Position numbers and translations under genes: made by a program. A model generated the notes under the pieces. It was given only the letters and a program-made list of their open reading frames with translations. It was not told the DNA's origin and did no database searches. 64,000 nucleotides of DNA, from NCBI RefSeq assembly GCF_017051705.1, contig NZ_JAFIDJ010000002.1, forward strand, positions 1,185,151 to 1,249,150, read 5' to 3'. The DNA is from Algoriphagus lutimaris (GTDB taxonomy: Bacteria; Bacteroidota; Bacteroidia; Cytophagales; Cyclobacteriaceae). Positions 17,502 through 26,876 of the stretch are shown here, piece after piece; position 1 is the first letter of the stretch; every line of letters begins with the position of its first letter.

Positions 17502-20417
17502 ATGTCAGAAGAAAAAATGATGCGATTAGGCCAGATAGCCAGAAAACTCAACGTGGGAACGGCGACCATCGTTGAGTCAATGGCTAAAAAGGGCTTTGAG
17601 GTGGAGAATAATCCGAATTCCAAGATCAGTATGGAACAAGTAGAGATGCTGAGAAAGGAATTCAAGTCTTCTGCCCTCGATAAAGAAGAGGCCTCCCACC
17701 TCTCTATAGGGAAGCGCCATGAGCCTATTTCGATGGAGCCTGATACTCCTAAGCAAGAAAAGGCTCCAGAGCCAGAACCAAAACCGGTTCAAAAAGAGGC
17801 TCCCAAACCTGAGCCTAAAGTTGAGGCTACCCCAACACCGGCTCCAGAGCCGACGCCGAAAGTAGAAGCAAAAACATCTGAAGCGAAAGCTGAAGAATCA
17901 GCTGCTGCACCAACCCCTAAGTCTGAACCTACTCCATCTGATTCAGCTCAAAAACAGGCTGAACCTGAAAAAGTGGAGCCTGAGGCTCCAAAATTGGAAG
18001 GGATCAAAGTATTAGGAAAAATTGACTTGAGTAAAAAACCTGCCTCTAATCAAAGGCCAGGACAAGGGAATAGAGGTCAAAGGCATGGTGGGGATTATAA
18101 AAAGCCTCATCAACATCAAAAGCCTGGTCAAGACCAGAAAAAGCAAAATGCTCCTCAAGGTGGTCAACAAACTAAGCCTGCACCAAAGCCGGAAGTAAAA
18201 CCTGCTGCCCCTTCCACTCCAACAGCTCCAACTGCTGAAGTGAAAAAGCCTAAGGACGAAGTGATTTCTGCAAAAGCGGATTCTCTTAAAGGATTGACCG
18301 TTTTAGGGAAAATCGAACTTCCTGCAGACAAGCCTAAAAAGAAAGGTGGTCCTGTTGCATCTTCTGATGAAAGAGGTAGAGATAAAAAGAGACCTAGAAA
18401 AAGAATTGACAAGGGAGGTTCCAACGCTGGTGGAAATAGAAACCAAGGTGGCGGAAATAAAAACCAAGGTCAACGAGGCAATAATCAAAATAGAGGAGGA
18501 CAAGGTAGAGTACAAAAAGCTGAACCGACTCAAAAAGAAATACAAGATCAAATCAAGCAAACGCTTGCTAGACTTCAGGGAAATAAGCCTGGGGGTGGGA
18601 AATCCAAGTCTAGAAGAGATAAAAAGGCAGAGCGAGAGAGAGAAGTTGATCATGAAAATGAAGAGACAAAATTGTTGAAAGTCACAGAATTTATTTCTGC
18701 GAATGACTTAGCGGCATTGTTGGATGTTTCTGTTAATCAAATTATTTCTACCTGTATGTCTTTGGGTATGTTTGTTTCGATCAACCAGAGATTGGATGCA
18801 GAGGCCATCACTATCATTGCAGATGAATTCGGATATGACGTAGAGTTTACGAAGTCTATTGAAGATGAAATCGTAGAAGAGGTGGAGGACGATCCAGAAG
18901 ACTTGATCGAAAGAGCGCCTATTGTGACTATCATGGGTCACGTAGATCACGGTAAAACATCGTTGTTGGATTACATTAGAACTTCCAAGGTTACTGCTGA
19001 TGAAGCAGGGGGTATTACCCAACACATTGGAGCGTATGATGTGATGACCAAAACCGGGCATAAAATTGCATTCCTTGATACTCCAGGTCACGAGGCATTT
19101 ACTGCCATGCGTGCTCGTGGTGCTAAAATTACTGACGTCGCGATTATTGTAATTGCAGCGGACGATAGCATCATGCCACAGACCAAAGAAGCAATCAACC
19201 ACGCTCAGGTAGCTGGAGTACCTATGATCTTTGCAATCAACAAAATTGATAAGCCTAACGCTAATCCTAACAAGATCAAAGAGGAATTGGCCAACATGAA
19301 CTTGCTAATTGAGGAATGGGGTGGTAAATATCAATCTCAGGAGTTATCCGCTAAAACGGGTGAAGGTGTAGACGACTTGCTTGAAAAAGTACTTTTGGAA
19401 GCAGAAGTATTGGAATTGAAAGCAAATCCAGATAAAAATGCAGTGGGTACTGTAATCGAAGCTTCCTTGGATAAAGGACGTGGTTATGTGACCACCATTA
19501 TGGTTCAAAGCGGTACCTTGAAAATTGGAGATATCACGTTGGCAGGTAAGCACTATGGCCGTGTGAAAGCCATGTTTGACCATAAAGGTAAAAAGCTGAA
19601 AACTGCTGGACCTTCTACTCCTGTTCAGTTATTGGGACTTAGTGGTGCTCCTCAAGCAGGAGATATCATCAAGGTTTATGATACCGAAAGAGAAGCTAGA
19701 GAAATTGCTAACTCAAGAGAACAGATTCAAAGAGAGCAAAGCCTTAGAACTAAGAAGCATATTACCTTGGATGAAATTGGTCGTCGTTTGGCAATCGGTT
19801 CATTTAAGGAATTGAATATCATTATTAAAGGTGATGTGGATGGTTCAGTTGAAGCACTTTCCGATTCATTGTTGAAGCTTTCTAAGGATGAGGTAAAAGT
19901 GAACATCATCCATAAAGGAGTAGGACAAATTTCTGAATCTGATGTATTGTTAGCTTCTGCATCTGATGCAATTATCCTAGGCTTCCAAGTAAGGCCATCT
20001 TCTAATGCGAAAAAACTAGCTGAACAAGAAGAAATTGAAATTAGACATTACTCGATCATCTATGATGCGATTAATCAGATCAAAGATGCAATCGAAGGAA
20101 TGCTCGAGCCAGAATTTGAAGAAGTAATCACTGGTAATATTCAAGTTCGTGAAGTATTTAAGATTTCTAAAATCGGTACTGTTGCAGGTTCTTATGTATT
20201 GGATGGTTACATCACACGTAAGAATAAGATCAGAGTAATCCGTGACGGAATTGTGATTCATGAAGGTGAAATCGATCAATTGAAGCGATTCAAAGACGAT
20301 GTGGCTGAAGTGAAAGCTGGTTACGAATGTGGTATTTCAATCAAGAACTTCAACAATATCGAGATCGATGATACAATTGAAGGATACGAGATGAAAGAAA
20401 TTAAGCGTAAAAAATAA
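17502..20417 (+). CDS. infB: Translation initiation factor IF-2
   Basis: IF-2 is the GTPase that brings initiator tRNA to the 30S subunit. The start is taken at the ATG at 17502 ([10 protein letters not shown], 971 aa) rather than a TTG two codons earlier. Residues 1-55 are an IF2_N domain. Residues about 60-375 are a long low-complexity stretch, first Pro/Lys/Glu-rich and then Gly/Gln/Asn/Arg-rich. A second IF2_N-like domain follows ([20 protein letters not shown]). The G domain has [14 protein letters not shown] and NKID. Domains II, III ([14 protein letters not shown]) and C2 ([14 protein letters not shown]) end the protein. It closes the operon and is followed by a strong terminator. Confidence 0.97.
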   Translation: MSEEKMMRLGQIARKLNVGTATIVESMAKKGFEVENNPNSKISMEQVEMLRKEFKSSALDKEEASHLSIGKRHEPISMEPDTPKQEKAPEPEPKPVQKEAPKPEPKVEATPTPAPEPTPKVEAKTSEAKAEESAAAPTPKSEPTPSDSAQKQAEPEKVEPEAPKLEGIKVLGKIDLSKKPASNQRPGQGNRGQRHGGDYKKPHQHQKPGQDQKKQNAPQGGQQTKPAPKPEVKPAAPSTPTAPTAEVKKPKDEVISAKADSLKGLTVLGKIELPADKPKKKGGPVASSDERGRDKKRPRKRIDKGGSNAGGNRNQGGGNKNQGQRGNNQNRGGQGRVQKAEPTQKEIQDQIKQTLARLQGNKPGGGKSKSRRDKKAEREREVDHENEETKLLKVTEFISANDLAALLDVSVNQIISTCMSLGMFVSINQRLDAEAITIIADEFGYDVEFTKSIEDEIVEEVEDDPEDLIERAPIVTIMGHVDHGKTSLLDYIRTSKVTADEAGGITQHIGAYDVMTKTGHKIAFLDTPGHEAFTAMRARGAKITDVAIIVIAADDSIMPQTKEAINHAQVAGVPMIFAINKIDKPNANPNKIKEELANMNLLIEEWGGKYQSQELSAKTGEGVDDLLEKVLLEAEVLELKANPDKNAVGTVIEASLDKGRGYVTTIMVQSGTLKIGDITLAGKHYGRVKAMFDHKGKKLKTAGPSTPVQLLGLSGAPQAGDIIKVYDTEREAREIANSREQIQREQSLRTKKHITLDEIGRRLAIGSFKELNIIIKGDVDGSVEALSDSLLKLSKDEVKVNIIHKGVGQISESDVLLASASDAIILGFQVRPSSNAKKLAEQEEIEIRHYSIIYDAINQIKDAIEGMLEPEFEEVITGNIQVREVFKISKIGTVAGSYVLDGYITRKNKIRVIRDGIVIHEGEIDQLKRFKDDVAEVKAGYECGISIKNFNNIEIDDTIEGYEMKEIKRKK

Positions 20418-20440
20418 ATTCGCTTAGAATTATAAGTATA

Positions 20441-20467
20441 AAGGAACGGCTTGCCGTTCCTTTTTTA
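20441..20467 (+). terminator. Intrinsic terminator of rimP-nusA-infB
   Basis: Stem AAGGAACGGC / GCCGTTCCTT with a TT loop, followed by a T tract (TTTTTTATTTTT). It ends 11 bases before the next start codon. Confidence 0.9.
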
Positions 20468-20477
20468 TTTTTGACCC

Positions 20478-20675
20478 ATGATTGAATCAATTCTGGTACT
20501 GTTGAAAATAGCCTTAGTAATCTCTTTACTAAATCTGGTTATCGGTATGATAAAACCTGTGTTCGTATTATGGTTTTTAGACAAATCAAATAGATTAAAA
20601 GTTCTGAAAATATTTGGTTTGACATCAATTTTTCTATGGTTGATCTATTTTTTAATAAAATATTATTTCATTTAA
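20478..20675 (+). CDS. Small two-pass membrane protein
   Basis: A 65-aa protein with two hydrophobic segments (about 4-24 and 43-63) joined by a basic loop (LDKSNRLKVLKIFG). The pattern of a short loop with K.R.KVL.I.G between two membrane helices is one I associate with small uncharacterised Bacteroidota membrane proteins. Its stop overlaps that of the opposing gene. Function unknown. Confidence 0.55.
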   Translation: MIESILVLLKIALVISLLNLVIGMIKPVFVLWFLDKSNRLKVLKIFGLTSIFLWLIYFLIKYYFI

Positions 20676-20938
20676 ATGAAATAATGGAGTGTTTTTTTTA
20701 ATAATCCGATTGGGGATTCCATGAGATTATCCATACTTTTCAAGGTATTTCTTCCTTGAATTGAAGCAATTTTCTTCCACAGTACTCCTTGCCTGTTTCG
20801 CAATTTATCAGTTTGGGTACTACGCATTCTATTTTTCGTATTAGAATCATCTTGAGGCTCAATGGGAGGAAGAGGTTTTTGAAGTGGATGTGAATCTGGA
20901 AGAGCAGAAAATGCTGGAAGTTCCTTTGACAGTTTCAT
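20672..20938 (-). CDS. Small hypothetical protein, 88 aa
   Basis: Taken from the internal ATG at 20938 (MKLSKELPAF); a longer frame to 21085 would run antisense through the next plus-strand gene. The protein is polar, has a Pro-rich middle (QKPLPPIEPQDDS) and a basic helical end. I recognise no domain. It may instead be non-coding; confidence is low. Confidence 0.35.
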   Translation of the reverse strand: MKLSKELPAFSALPDSHPLQKPLPPIEPQDDSNTKNRMRSTQTDKLRNRQGVLWKKIASIQGRNTLKSMDNLMESPIGLLKKTLHYFI

Positions 20939-20980
20939 ATATGCCCTTTTAGGAAGATTTTCAAGTGACCAATACCCGAT

Positions 20981-21295
20981 TTGAATTACTACAGAGCAAT
21001 CAAACAGCGTTATACTCAAGAAACGTTGCAGTTCATTTATGTCCCGGATACTTCTAGAACAGTATTGGACAATACCTTTAAGCAATGGGTTTCTTCATTA
21101 ATAGGGGATGATTTGCCTCAAGATCAACAAAGTAAGTCGGCGCTTAAGAACTTTGTGAAAGATTATATTCAAAGTTGCGACTTTAGTTTTACTGCATTTA
21201 AGCAATCGATTATTGACAAAACGGTAGTCTCTATTTTTTCTACCTATAAAAATCCTTTCTATTCTTTGGATTCATCTCCTCCGCAATTGGGTTAA
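20981..21295 (+). CDS. Small hypothetical protein, about 104 aa
   Basis: The frame opens just after a TGA at 20966 and has no ATG near its start; TTG at 20981 (MNYYRAIKQRY) is the likely initiation codon. The protein is globular and mostly helical (QFIYVPDTSRTVLDNTFKQW, then SALKNFVKDYIQSCDFSF). No family recognised. A possible alternative is a decayed gene whose first part is read in another frame from the GTG at 20965. Confidence 0.45.
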   Translation: MNYYRAIKQRYTQETLQFIYVPDTSRTVLDNTFKQWVSSLIGDDLPQDQQSKSALKNFVKDYIQSCDFSFTAFKQSIIDKTVVSIFSTYKNPFYSLDSSPPQLG

Positions 21296-21405
21296 TTATT
21301 TTCAGATTTTTAATCACGAAGGAGGAACTCTCTTTCTGAAAGACTGTGTCTTCTATAAACTCAATTGAATTTTGCTAAGATACATTTTTCAATAACCCAA
21401 AAACT

Positions 21406-22518
21406 ATGAAAAAATTTACTCTGACGCTGTTGTCAGTAACAGCTCTGTATATTGGATCAATTAACGTCTATGCCCAAGGATGTGTCGCAATCCGTCAATT
21501 TTCAGGATTAGGAAATGCAGTCGGACAAGGAAATATGCTTTAAAGAGGAGAATGGAATATTTCCGCTAATTATCGATACTTTAAATCCTTTCGACACTTC
21601 AGAGGTTCTCATGAAGAAACTAATCGAATCGAGGATGGGACTCAAGTAATCAACCATCAACATGGGTTGGACTTAAATATCAGTTATGCATTTTCCGAAA
21701 GAATTTATGGAATAGTTTCATTGCCCTACCAGTACAATGAACGAAGTTCTTTATATGAGCATGGTAGGATAGAGAGGCGTGCTACTTATTCTCAAGGATT
21801 AGGAGATATTCGAATTGGTGCTGGCTATTGGTTGCTTTCCGGAGAAAAAGCAAAAAAAGGAAATACCGCAATTGGATTGGGTATCAAATTCCCGACTGGC
21901 GATTATGCTGCCACCAGCACATTTTATAACCAAGGTGAAAATGGGAAGGAACAAATCAAAACAGTGGACCAATCCATTCAATTGGGCGATGGTGGTACAG
22001 GTTTTATAATAGATTTTCAAGGTTTGTGGAACTTGAAAGGAACCTATTTCTGGTATTATGACGGGTTCTATCTATTTAATCCAAGAGAAACTAATGGTAC
22101 TCCTACCAATAGAAGACGCGAAAATGAAGCGATCATGAATGTTCCTGATCAGTTTGCTTTGCGAACTGGAGTATTCGAGTCTTTTGAAAAGATTCACGGT
22201 TTGGGATTGTTTCTTGGTGGGCGAGTAGAAGGAATTCCGGTTCGGGATGTTTTCGGAGGAAGTAATGGATTTAGACGTCCTGGCTATATGGTATCCGTTG
22301 AGCCAGGGATTAGCTATATGAAAGGGAATGTCACAGGAACCTTAAATGTGCCAATAGCCCTATTGAGAAATAGCACTCAAAGTGTGACAGATATTGAAAA
22401 TTCTACCCCAGATGACAAGGTTCATGGTGATGCAGCTTTCGCAGACTACTTGATCAATTTTACATTGGCTTGGAGAATACCTAAAAAAGTGAAATCTCCT
22501 TTTGGAACACTTCAATAA
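21406..22518 (+). pseudogene. Outer-membrane beta-barrel protein, broken by an in-frame TAA
   Basis: The reading frame starts at the ATG at 21406 with a clear signal peptide (MKKFTLTLLS...VYAQ), continues through CVAIRQFSGLGNAV and is then stopped by TAA at 21541-21543 (codon 46). The same frame goes straight on as RGEWNISANYRYFKSFRHFRG and stays open to 22518, about 370 codons in all, with alternating beta strands and aromatic girdles typical of a transporter-like outer-membrane barrel. One base change (CAA or AAA to TAA) explains the break. The downstream part, if restarted at the ATG at 21667, lacks a signal peptide and could not be exported. It may be a true pseudogene, a recent mutation or a base-calling error. 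Confidence 0.75.
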
Positions 22519-22524
22519 TAGTTA

Positions 22525-22558
22525 GAGGTTAAAGAGCTTTTGCATGCTCTTTAACCTC
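22525..22558. terminator. Convergent hairpin between the barrel pseudogene and cstA
   Basis: A perfect 13-bp stem (GAGGTTAAAGAGC / GCTCTTTAACCTC) with an 8-base loop. The right arm is also the last codons of cstA. It can serve both strands; flanking T tracts are short. Confidence 0.65.
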
Positions 22559-24163
22559 ACTTTTCAAACTTTTTGTAGCCAACACCATTAAAGAAATTGC
22601 CAAAATAAATAGGGCTGCAGCGATGGCTGATAGTACATACACTTGGTCTTGGAAATTTTTCCAGGCAAATAGACCCAAGGAAGCAAGGGTGACCGTAAAC
22701 ATGAAAAACATGGGAATGGTCACAAACCAAGCATTTACTTTTTCGCGGATCATCCAAACGGCAATGGTCAATAGAGCCAAAGCAGCTAACAACTGATTGG
22801 CAGAACCGAAAATGGGCCAAAGTGTAGTAAATTCTCCAGAGACCAATAATAGGATAGATAAGGCTACCACAATGCCTGTAGATAGATATCGATTCGTTGC
22901 TATTTTATTAGCTGCAGGATGGGGGATGTCCTCAAAATACTCCTGCAAAGTAAATCTTGCCAATCTTGTACAGGTGTCTAAAGTGGTCAAAGCAAAAGCA
23001 GATACTGTTAAGGCAACAAAAGCAATCGCAAATTCTTCAGGGATTCCTAAACTTGAAATCATTCCTCCCAAGCCTGTGGAAAATAGAGCCACAGGGCCTT
23101 CTCCGGTTAATTTGGAAAAATAGTCTCCGCGTTCTAATACGATGACTGCACAAACGGAGATAATGGCCAAAAATGACTCGATCAACATTCCTCCGAATCC
23201 TACCAACTTGGCATCACTTGCTTTATCCAATTGTTTGGAAGTGGTTCCCGAAGCCACCAAAGAATGAAATCCGCTAATTGCTCCACAGGCAATGGTGATA
23301 AATAGAACCGGAAAAATGTACCCAAGACTTTCCGAAGAAGTGACTATTTCGTTGGTCATCTTCACCTCAGGGTTTGCAATGAAAATACCCAAAACTGCCG
23401 CGATGATCATTCCATATAATAAAAAGCTATTTAAATAATCCCGAGGTTGTAAAAGCAAACTTACTGGAGTGACAGAAGCTATGAAAGCATAACCCAATAA
23501 GGCCAAAATCCAGATCTTGTAATCTAAAACGAATGGAAATTGGATTCCCACAAATACAAAAAAATACATCAAAATGACCCCAATGGTACTTAAAACAACA
23601 AAAGCAACTTTCCTACTTCCAATCATTTTACTTACCTGGCCAAAACCCATTGCCAGAAAGATAAAAGAGATGGAGGCGGAGGCAACACCAGGGTTGCTTA
23701 CAAATGTTTTGGCAATGATATCTGCAAAAACTCCGATTACAAGTATGAGTGTGGAAAATGAAAATAGCACAAATAACTGTTTCCCTTTTGGTCCGATTTG
23801 ATTTCTAATGATGACTCCAATGGATTTGCCTTCTGTTTTTAAAGAAGCTGCCATGCTTCCTAAGTCATGTACCGCCCCAAAAAAAATTCCTCCTACCAAA
23901 ATCCAAATAACCGCGGGAATCCAGCCAAATGTCACTGCAATGATGGGTCCTACGATAGGTCCTGCTCCCGCAATAGAGGCAAAGTGGTGTCCCAGTACCA
24001 CAATTGGTTTACTAGGCTCATAATCTACCCCATCATTGAATTCATGGGATGGCGCTGGTTTTTCATCTGAAAGGCCGAATTTTTTATATACAAAACCTCC
24101 ATAAAGCTTATATGCTAAAAAAAGAATAATACCAGATGCTAGTAATAATAGAGGAAGGCTCAT
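22529..24163 (-). CDS. cstA: Carbon starvation protein CstA (pyruvate/peptide transporter family)
   Basis: CstA-family proteins are inner-membrane transporters linked to peptide or pyruvate uptake during carbon limitation. The start is the ATG at 24163 (MSLPLLLLAS, 544 aa); a TTG six codons upstream is possible but weaker. There are about 15 hydrophobic segments. Diagnostic stretches include HHFASIAGAGPIVGPIIA near residue 65, GAVHDLGSMAASLK near 105, and FHSLVASGTTSKQL near 305. It belongs to the short CstA branch; E. coli CstA is about 700 aa. It is monocistronic. Confidence 0.93.
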   Translation of the reverse strand: MSLPLLLLASGIILFLAYKLYGGFVYKKFGLSDEKPAPSHEFNDGVDYEPSKPIVVLGHHFASIAGAGPIVGPIIAVTFGWIPAVIWILVGGIFFGAVHDLGSMAASLKTEGKSIGVIIRNQIGPKGKQLFVLFSFSTLILVIGVFADIIAKTFVSNPGVASASISFIFLAMGFGQVSKMIGSRKVAFVVLSTIGVILMYFFVFVGIQFPFVLDYKIWILALLGYAFIASVTPVSLLLQPRDYLNSFLLYGMIIAAVLGIFIANPEVKMTNEIVTSSESLGYIFPVLFITIACGAISGFHSLVASGTTSKQLDKASDAKLVGFGGMLIESFLAIISVCAVIVLERGDYFSKLTGEGPVALFSTGLGGMISSLGIPEEFAIAFVALTVSAFALTTLDTCTRLARFTLQEYFEDIPHPAANKIATNRYLSTGIVVALSILLLVSGEFTTLWPIFGSANQLLAALALLTIAVWMIREKVNAWFVTIPMFFMFTVTLASLGLFAWKNFQDQVYVLSAIAAALFILAISLMVLATKSLKSEVKEHAKAL

Positions 24164-24235
24164 ATTTGGGTTATTTGGCAATACTTCAAAACGCAGTATA
24201 TTCGTACTGAGTCTCTTTTATTATTCAAAATAAAG

Positions 24236-24243
24236 CAAATATA
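24236..24243 (-). promoter_or_regulatory. Candidate cstA promoter (-7 element)
   Basis: Reads TATATTTG on the minus strand, a perfect TAnnTTTG, about 73 bases before the cstA ATG. No clear -33 element. Confidence 0.45.
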
Positions 24244-24392
24244 TAGGTAGTTAAAAAGAAATTTTTTCGGATGGTAAAAAGAAATTATTGATTAAATAAA
24301 ACAACGCGGGAGAATTACCGGTTTTATTTAATGGAGATATGGACTAAATTTGTAACCTTTGACTTGTCAAAACAACGACCTAAAATCACAAT

Positions 24393-25235
24393 ATGGCTTG
24401 GTTTAAAAGAACTGACAAAGGCATCAAAACTTCCACAGCGGAGAAAAAGGATACTCCTGATGGCCTTTGGTTTAAGACCCCGAATGGGAATATCATTCAT
24501 ACGCGTGAATTGAAAAATAACGCTTATGTGTGTCCTGATGATGATTTCCACGTAAAAATCGGATCTAAAGAATATTTCGAAATACTGTTTGATGGTAATA
24601 AATTCACGGAACTGGATAAGGATATGAAATCCGGTGATCCCTTGAAATTCACAGATACCAAACCGTATACTTCGAGAATCGAGGCGACGATAAAAAAGAC
24701 GGAACTCAATGATGCCGTAAGATCTGCGGTTGGGAAAATGAACGGCTTGGACCTAGTGGTATCCTGTATGGACTTCAATTTTATTGGAGGATCTATGGGA
24801 TCTGTGGTGGGTGAGAAAATTGCTAGAGCGATTGATTATTCTCTAAAACATAAGGTTCCATTTCTAATGATTTCTAAATCGGGTGGAGCAAGAATGATGG
24901 AAGCTGGTTTTTCATTGATGCAAATGGCCAAAACTTCTGCAAAGCTGGCACTATTGGATCAAGCAGGAATTCCATTTATTTCTTTATTGACAGATCCTAC
25001 TACGGGTGGTGTTACAGCCTCTTATGCAATGTTGGGAGATTTTAACATTGCAGAGCCAGAAGCATTAATCGGATTTGCAGGTCCAAGAGTTATTAGAGAA
25101 ACAATCGGGAAAGATTTGCCTAAAGGATTCCAAAGCTCTGAGTTTGTTTTGGAACATGGTTTCTTGGATTTTATCATCGATCGACGTCAATTAAAGAGTC
25201 GTTTGACCACTTTGCTAAACCTCTTGCATAATTAA
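24393..25235 (+). CDS. accD: Acetyl-CoA carboxylase carboxyltransferase subunit beta, degenerate zinc ribbon
   Basis: AccD, with AccA, transfers the carboxyl group from biotin to acetyl-CoA, making malonyl-CoA for fatty-acid synthesis. The 280-aa protein has the crotonase-like carboxyltransferase core: [25 protein letters not shown] (oxyanion-hole region), [17 protein letters not shown] and [13 protein letters not shown]. The N-terminal zinc ribbon, which in E. coli uses four Cys (CxxC...CxxC), is degenerate. The positions are T29, G32, C47 and D50, so only one Cys remains. The fold around it ([15 protein letters not shown]) is still aligned. It stands alone, as accD often does in Bacteroidota. 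Confidence 0.95.
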   Translation: MAWFKRTDKGIKTSTAEKKDTPDGLWFKTPNGNIIHTRELKNNAYVCPDDDFHVKIGSKEYFEILFDGNKFTELDKDMKSGDPLKFTDTKPYTSRIEATIKKTELNDAVRSAVGKMNGLDLVVSCMDFNFIGGSMGSVVGEKIARAIDYSLKHKVPFLMISKSGGARMMEAGFSLMQMAKTSAKLALLDQAGIPFISLLTDPTTGGVTASYAMLGDFNIAEPEALIGFAGPRVIRETIGKDLPKGFQSSEFVLEHGFLDFIIDRRQLKSRLTTLLNLLHN

Positions 25236-25312
25236 TCAGTTATCCTATCAAATGAATTACAGTTTCTGACCAAATTTGGATTTGGTTATGACCTGTTTAT
25301 AGGATTTATAAA

Positions 25313-25320
25313 TATATTTG
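25313..25320 (+). promoter_or_regulatory. Candidate nqrF promoter (-7 element)
   Basis: TATATTTG, a perfect TAnnTTTG, 50 bases before the nqrF ATG. A TTTG lies 28 bases upstream, somewhat too far for a normal -33 element. Confidence 0.5.
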
Positions 25321-25370
25321 TGTCCGAAAATCGGAATCAATCCATACGAAAAAAGTAAAACCAATAGTTC

Positions 25371-26675
25371 ATGGGTTCAGTAATTATCACATCCATAGTA
25401 GCATTTACAGTAATTATATTGCTACTGGTATTTATTCTCCTTTTTGCCCAATCAAAGTTGGTCAACTCTGGGGATGTCAACATCATTATAAATGGTGACG
25501 AAAGTTCTCCAATTGTGACCGCAGCAGGTACTACTTTGCTGTCTACTTTGGGCGGACAGAAAATCTTCCTTCCTTCCGCATGCGGTGGGGGTGGAACCTG
25601 CGCTATGTGTAAATGCGTGGTAGAAGAGGGTGGGGGTGAAGTTCTTCCAACAGAAGTAGGTCACCTAAGTAGAGCAGAGCAGCAAGGTAACGTTCGCTTG
25701 GCATGTCAGGTGAAAGTGAAGAATGACATGAAGATTCGAGTGCCAGAAGAAATTTTTGGTATCAAGAAGTGGGATTGTGAAGTGATCTCCAATTATAACG
25801 TTTCCACCTTTATTAAAGAGTTTAAAGTGAAGCTTCCTGAAGGGGAAACTTTGGACTTCGAAGCTGGTGGATATATTCAGATTGACGTTCCTGTAGTGAC
25901 TGTTAACTTTAAGGACATGGATATTACTCCACATCCTGAACTAGGTCACCCAAATGATGTATATCAAAGCGACTGGGATAAATTTGGTCTTTGGGATCTC
26001 GTTATGAAAAATGACGAAGAGCTATTCAGAGCCTATTCTATGGCCAATCACCCTGCAGAAGGTAACATCGTAATGTTGACCATCCGTATCGCTACTCCAC
26101 CATGGGATAGAGCAAACAATAAGTGGATGGATGTAAATCCAGGTGTATGTTCTTCTTATGTGTTCTCTAGAAAACCAGGTGATAAAGTAACTATTTCTGG
26201 GCCTTATGGTGAATTCCATATCAATCCAACTCTAAGAGAAATGGTTTATATCGGTGGTGGAGCTGGAATGGCACCGTTGAGAGCTCAAATTTTCCACTTG
26301 TTCCACACGGAGAAAACTAGTAGAAAAGTTTCTTATTGGTATGGAGGTAGATCGAAGAAGGAATTATTCTATGTTCCTCACTTCAGAGCGATTGAAGAAG
26401 ACTTCCCTAACTTCCAATTCCATATTGGACTTTCAGAGCCATTACCAGAAGATAATTGGAAGATTAAGAAATCCTTGGATGATAAAGAAGGCGATGGATA
26501 CGTTGGATTTATCCACCAAGTATTATATGACAACTACCTAAAGAACCATCCAGAGCCAGATGAGGTAGAATATTACCTATGTGGTCCTCCATTGATGAAT
26601 GCTGCAGTATTGAAACTGTTGGATGATCTAGGAATTCCTCAAGAAAATATCCGATTTGATGATTTCGGAGGATAA
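25371..26675 (+). CDS. nqrF: Na+-translocating NADH:quinone reductase subunit F
   Basis: NqrF is the electron-entry subunit of the sodium-pumping NADH dehydrogenase: it oxidises NADH through FAD and a 2Fe-2S cluster. The 434-aa protein has one N-terminal membrane helix (about 5-27), a ferredoxin domain ([13 protein letters not shown] plus LACQ), the FAD motif RAYSMAN near residue 222, and the NADH domain ([13 protein letters not shown], then [10 protein letters not shown]). An insert near 170-215 is usual for Bacteroidota. Subunits A-E are not in this window, so nqrF is separated from them and has its own promoter and terminator. Confidence 0.96.
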   Translation: MGSVIITSIVAFTVIILLLVFILLFAQSKLVNSGDVNIIINGDESSPIVTAAGTTLLSTLGGQKIFLPSACGGGGTCAMCKCVVEEGGGEVLPTEVGHLSRAEQQGNVRLACQVKVKNDMKIRVPEEIFGIKKWDCEVISNYNVSTFIKEFKVKLPEGETLDFEAGGYIQIDVPVVTVNFKDMDITPHPELGHPNDVYQSDWDKFGLWDLVMKNDEELFRAYSMANHPAEGNIVMLTIRIATPPWDRANNKWMDVNPGVCSSYVFSRKPGDKVTISGPYGEFHINPTLREMVYIGGGAGMAPLRAQIFHLFHTEKTSRKVSYWYGGRSKKELFYVPHFRAIEEDFPNFQFHIGLSEPLPEDNWKIKKSLDDKEGDGYVGFIHQVLYDNYLKNHPEPDEVEYYLCGPPLMNAAVLKLLDDLGIPQENIRFDDFGG

Positions 26676-26681
26676 AAATTT

Positions 26682-26708
26682 AAATCCCGCTTCGGCGGGA
26701 TTTTTTTT
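26682..26708 (+). terminator. Intrinsic terminator after nqrF
   Basis: Stem AAATCCCGC / GCGGGATTT with a TTCG tetraloop and a run of eight T. A textbook terminator. Confidence 0.92.
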
Positions 26709-26876
26709 GTTCTTATCCCAATGAGTTTGAAGCAGTTGTTTCTGGAATCTATATTTCATGAATAGAAAGGCAGGAATTTTGATGCTTTCGAAAGGTTGAC
26801 ATTGTGAACATTGTAGGAAGGTTCTCCTCTATTTCATGTCATATTTTGTTTATTTTTACCCAACACCACACCTTTT

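Noticed and set aside
18346-18678. Open frames on both strands inside infB
   Set aside because: Products of the Lys/Gly/Gln-rich low-complexity stretch read in other frames; infB itself is unambiguous.
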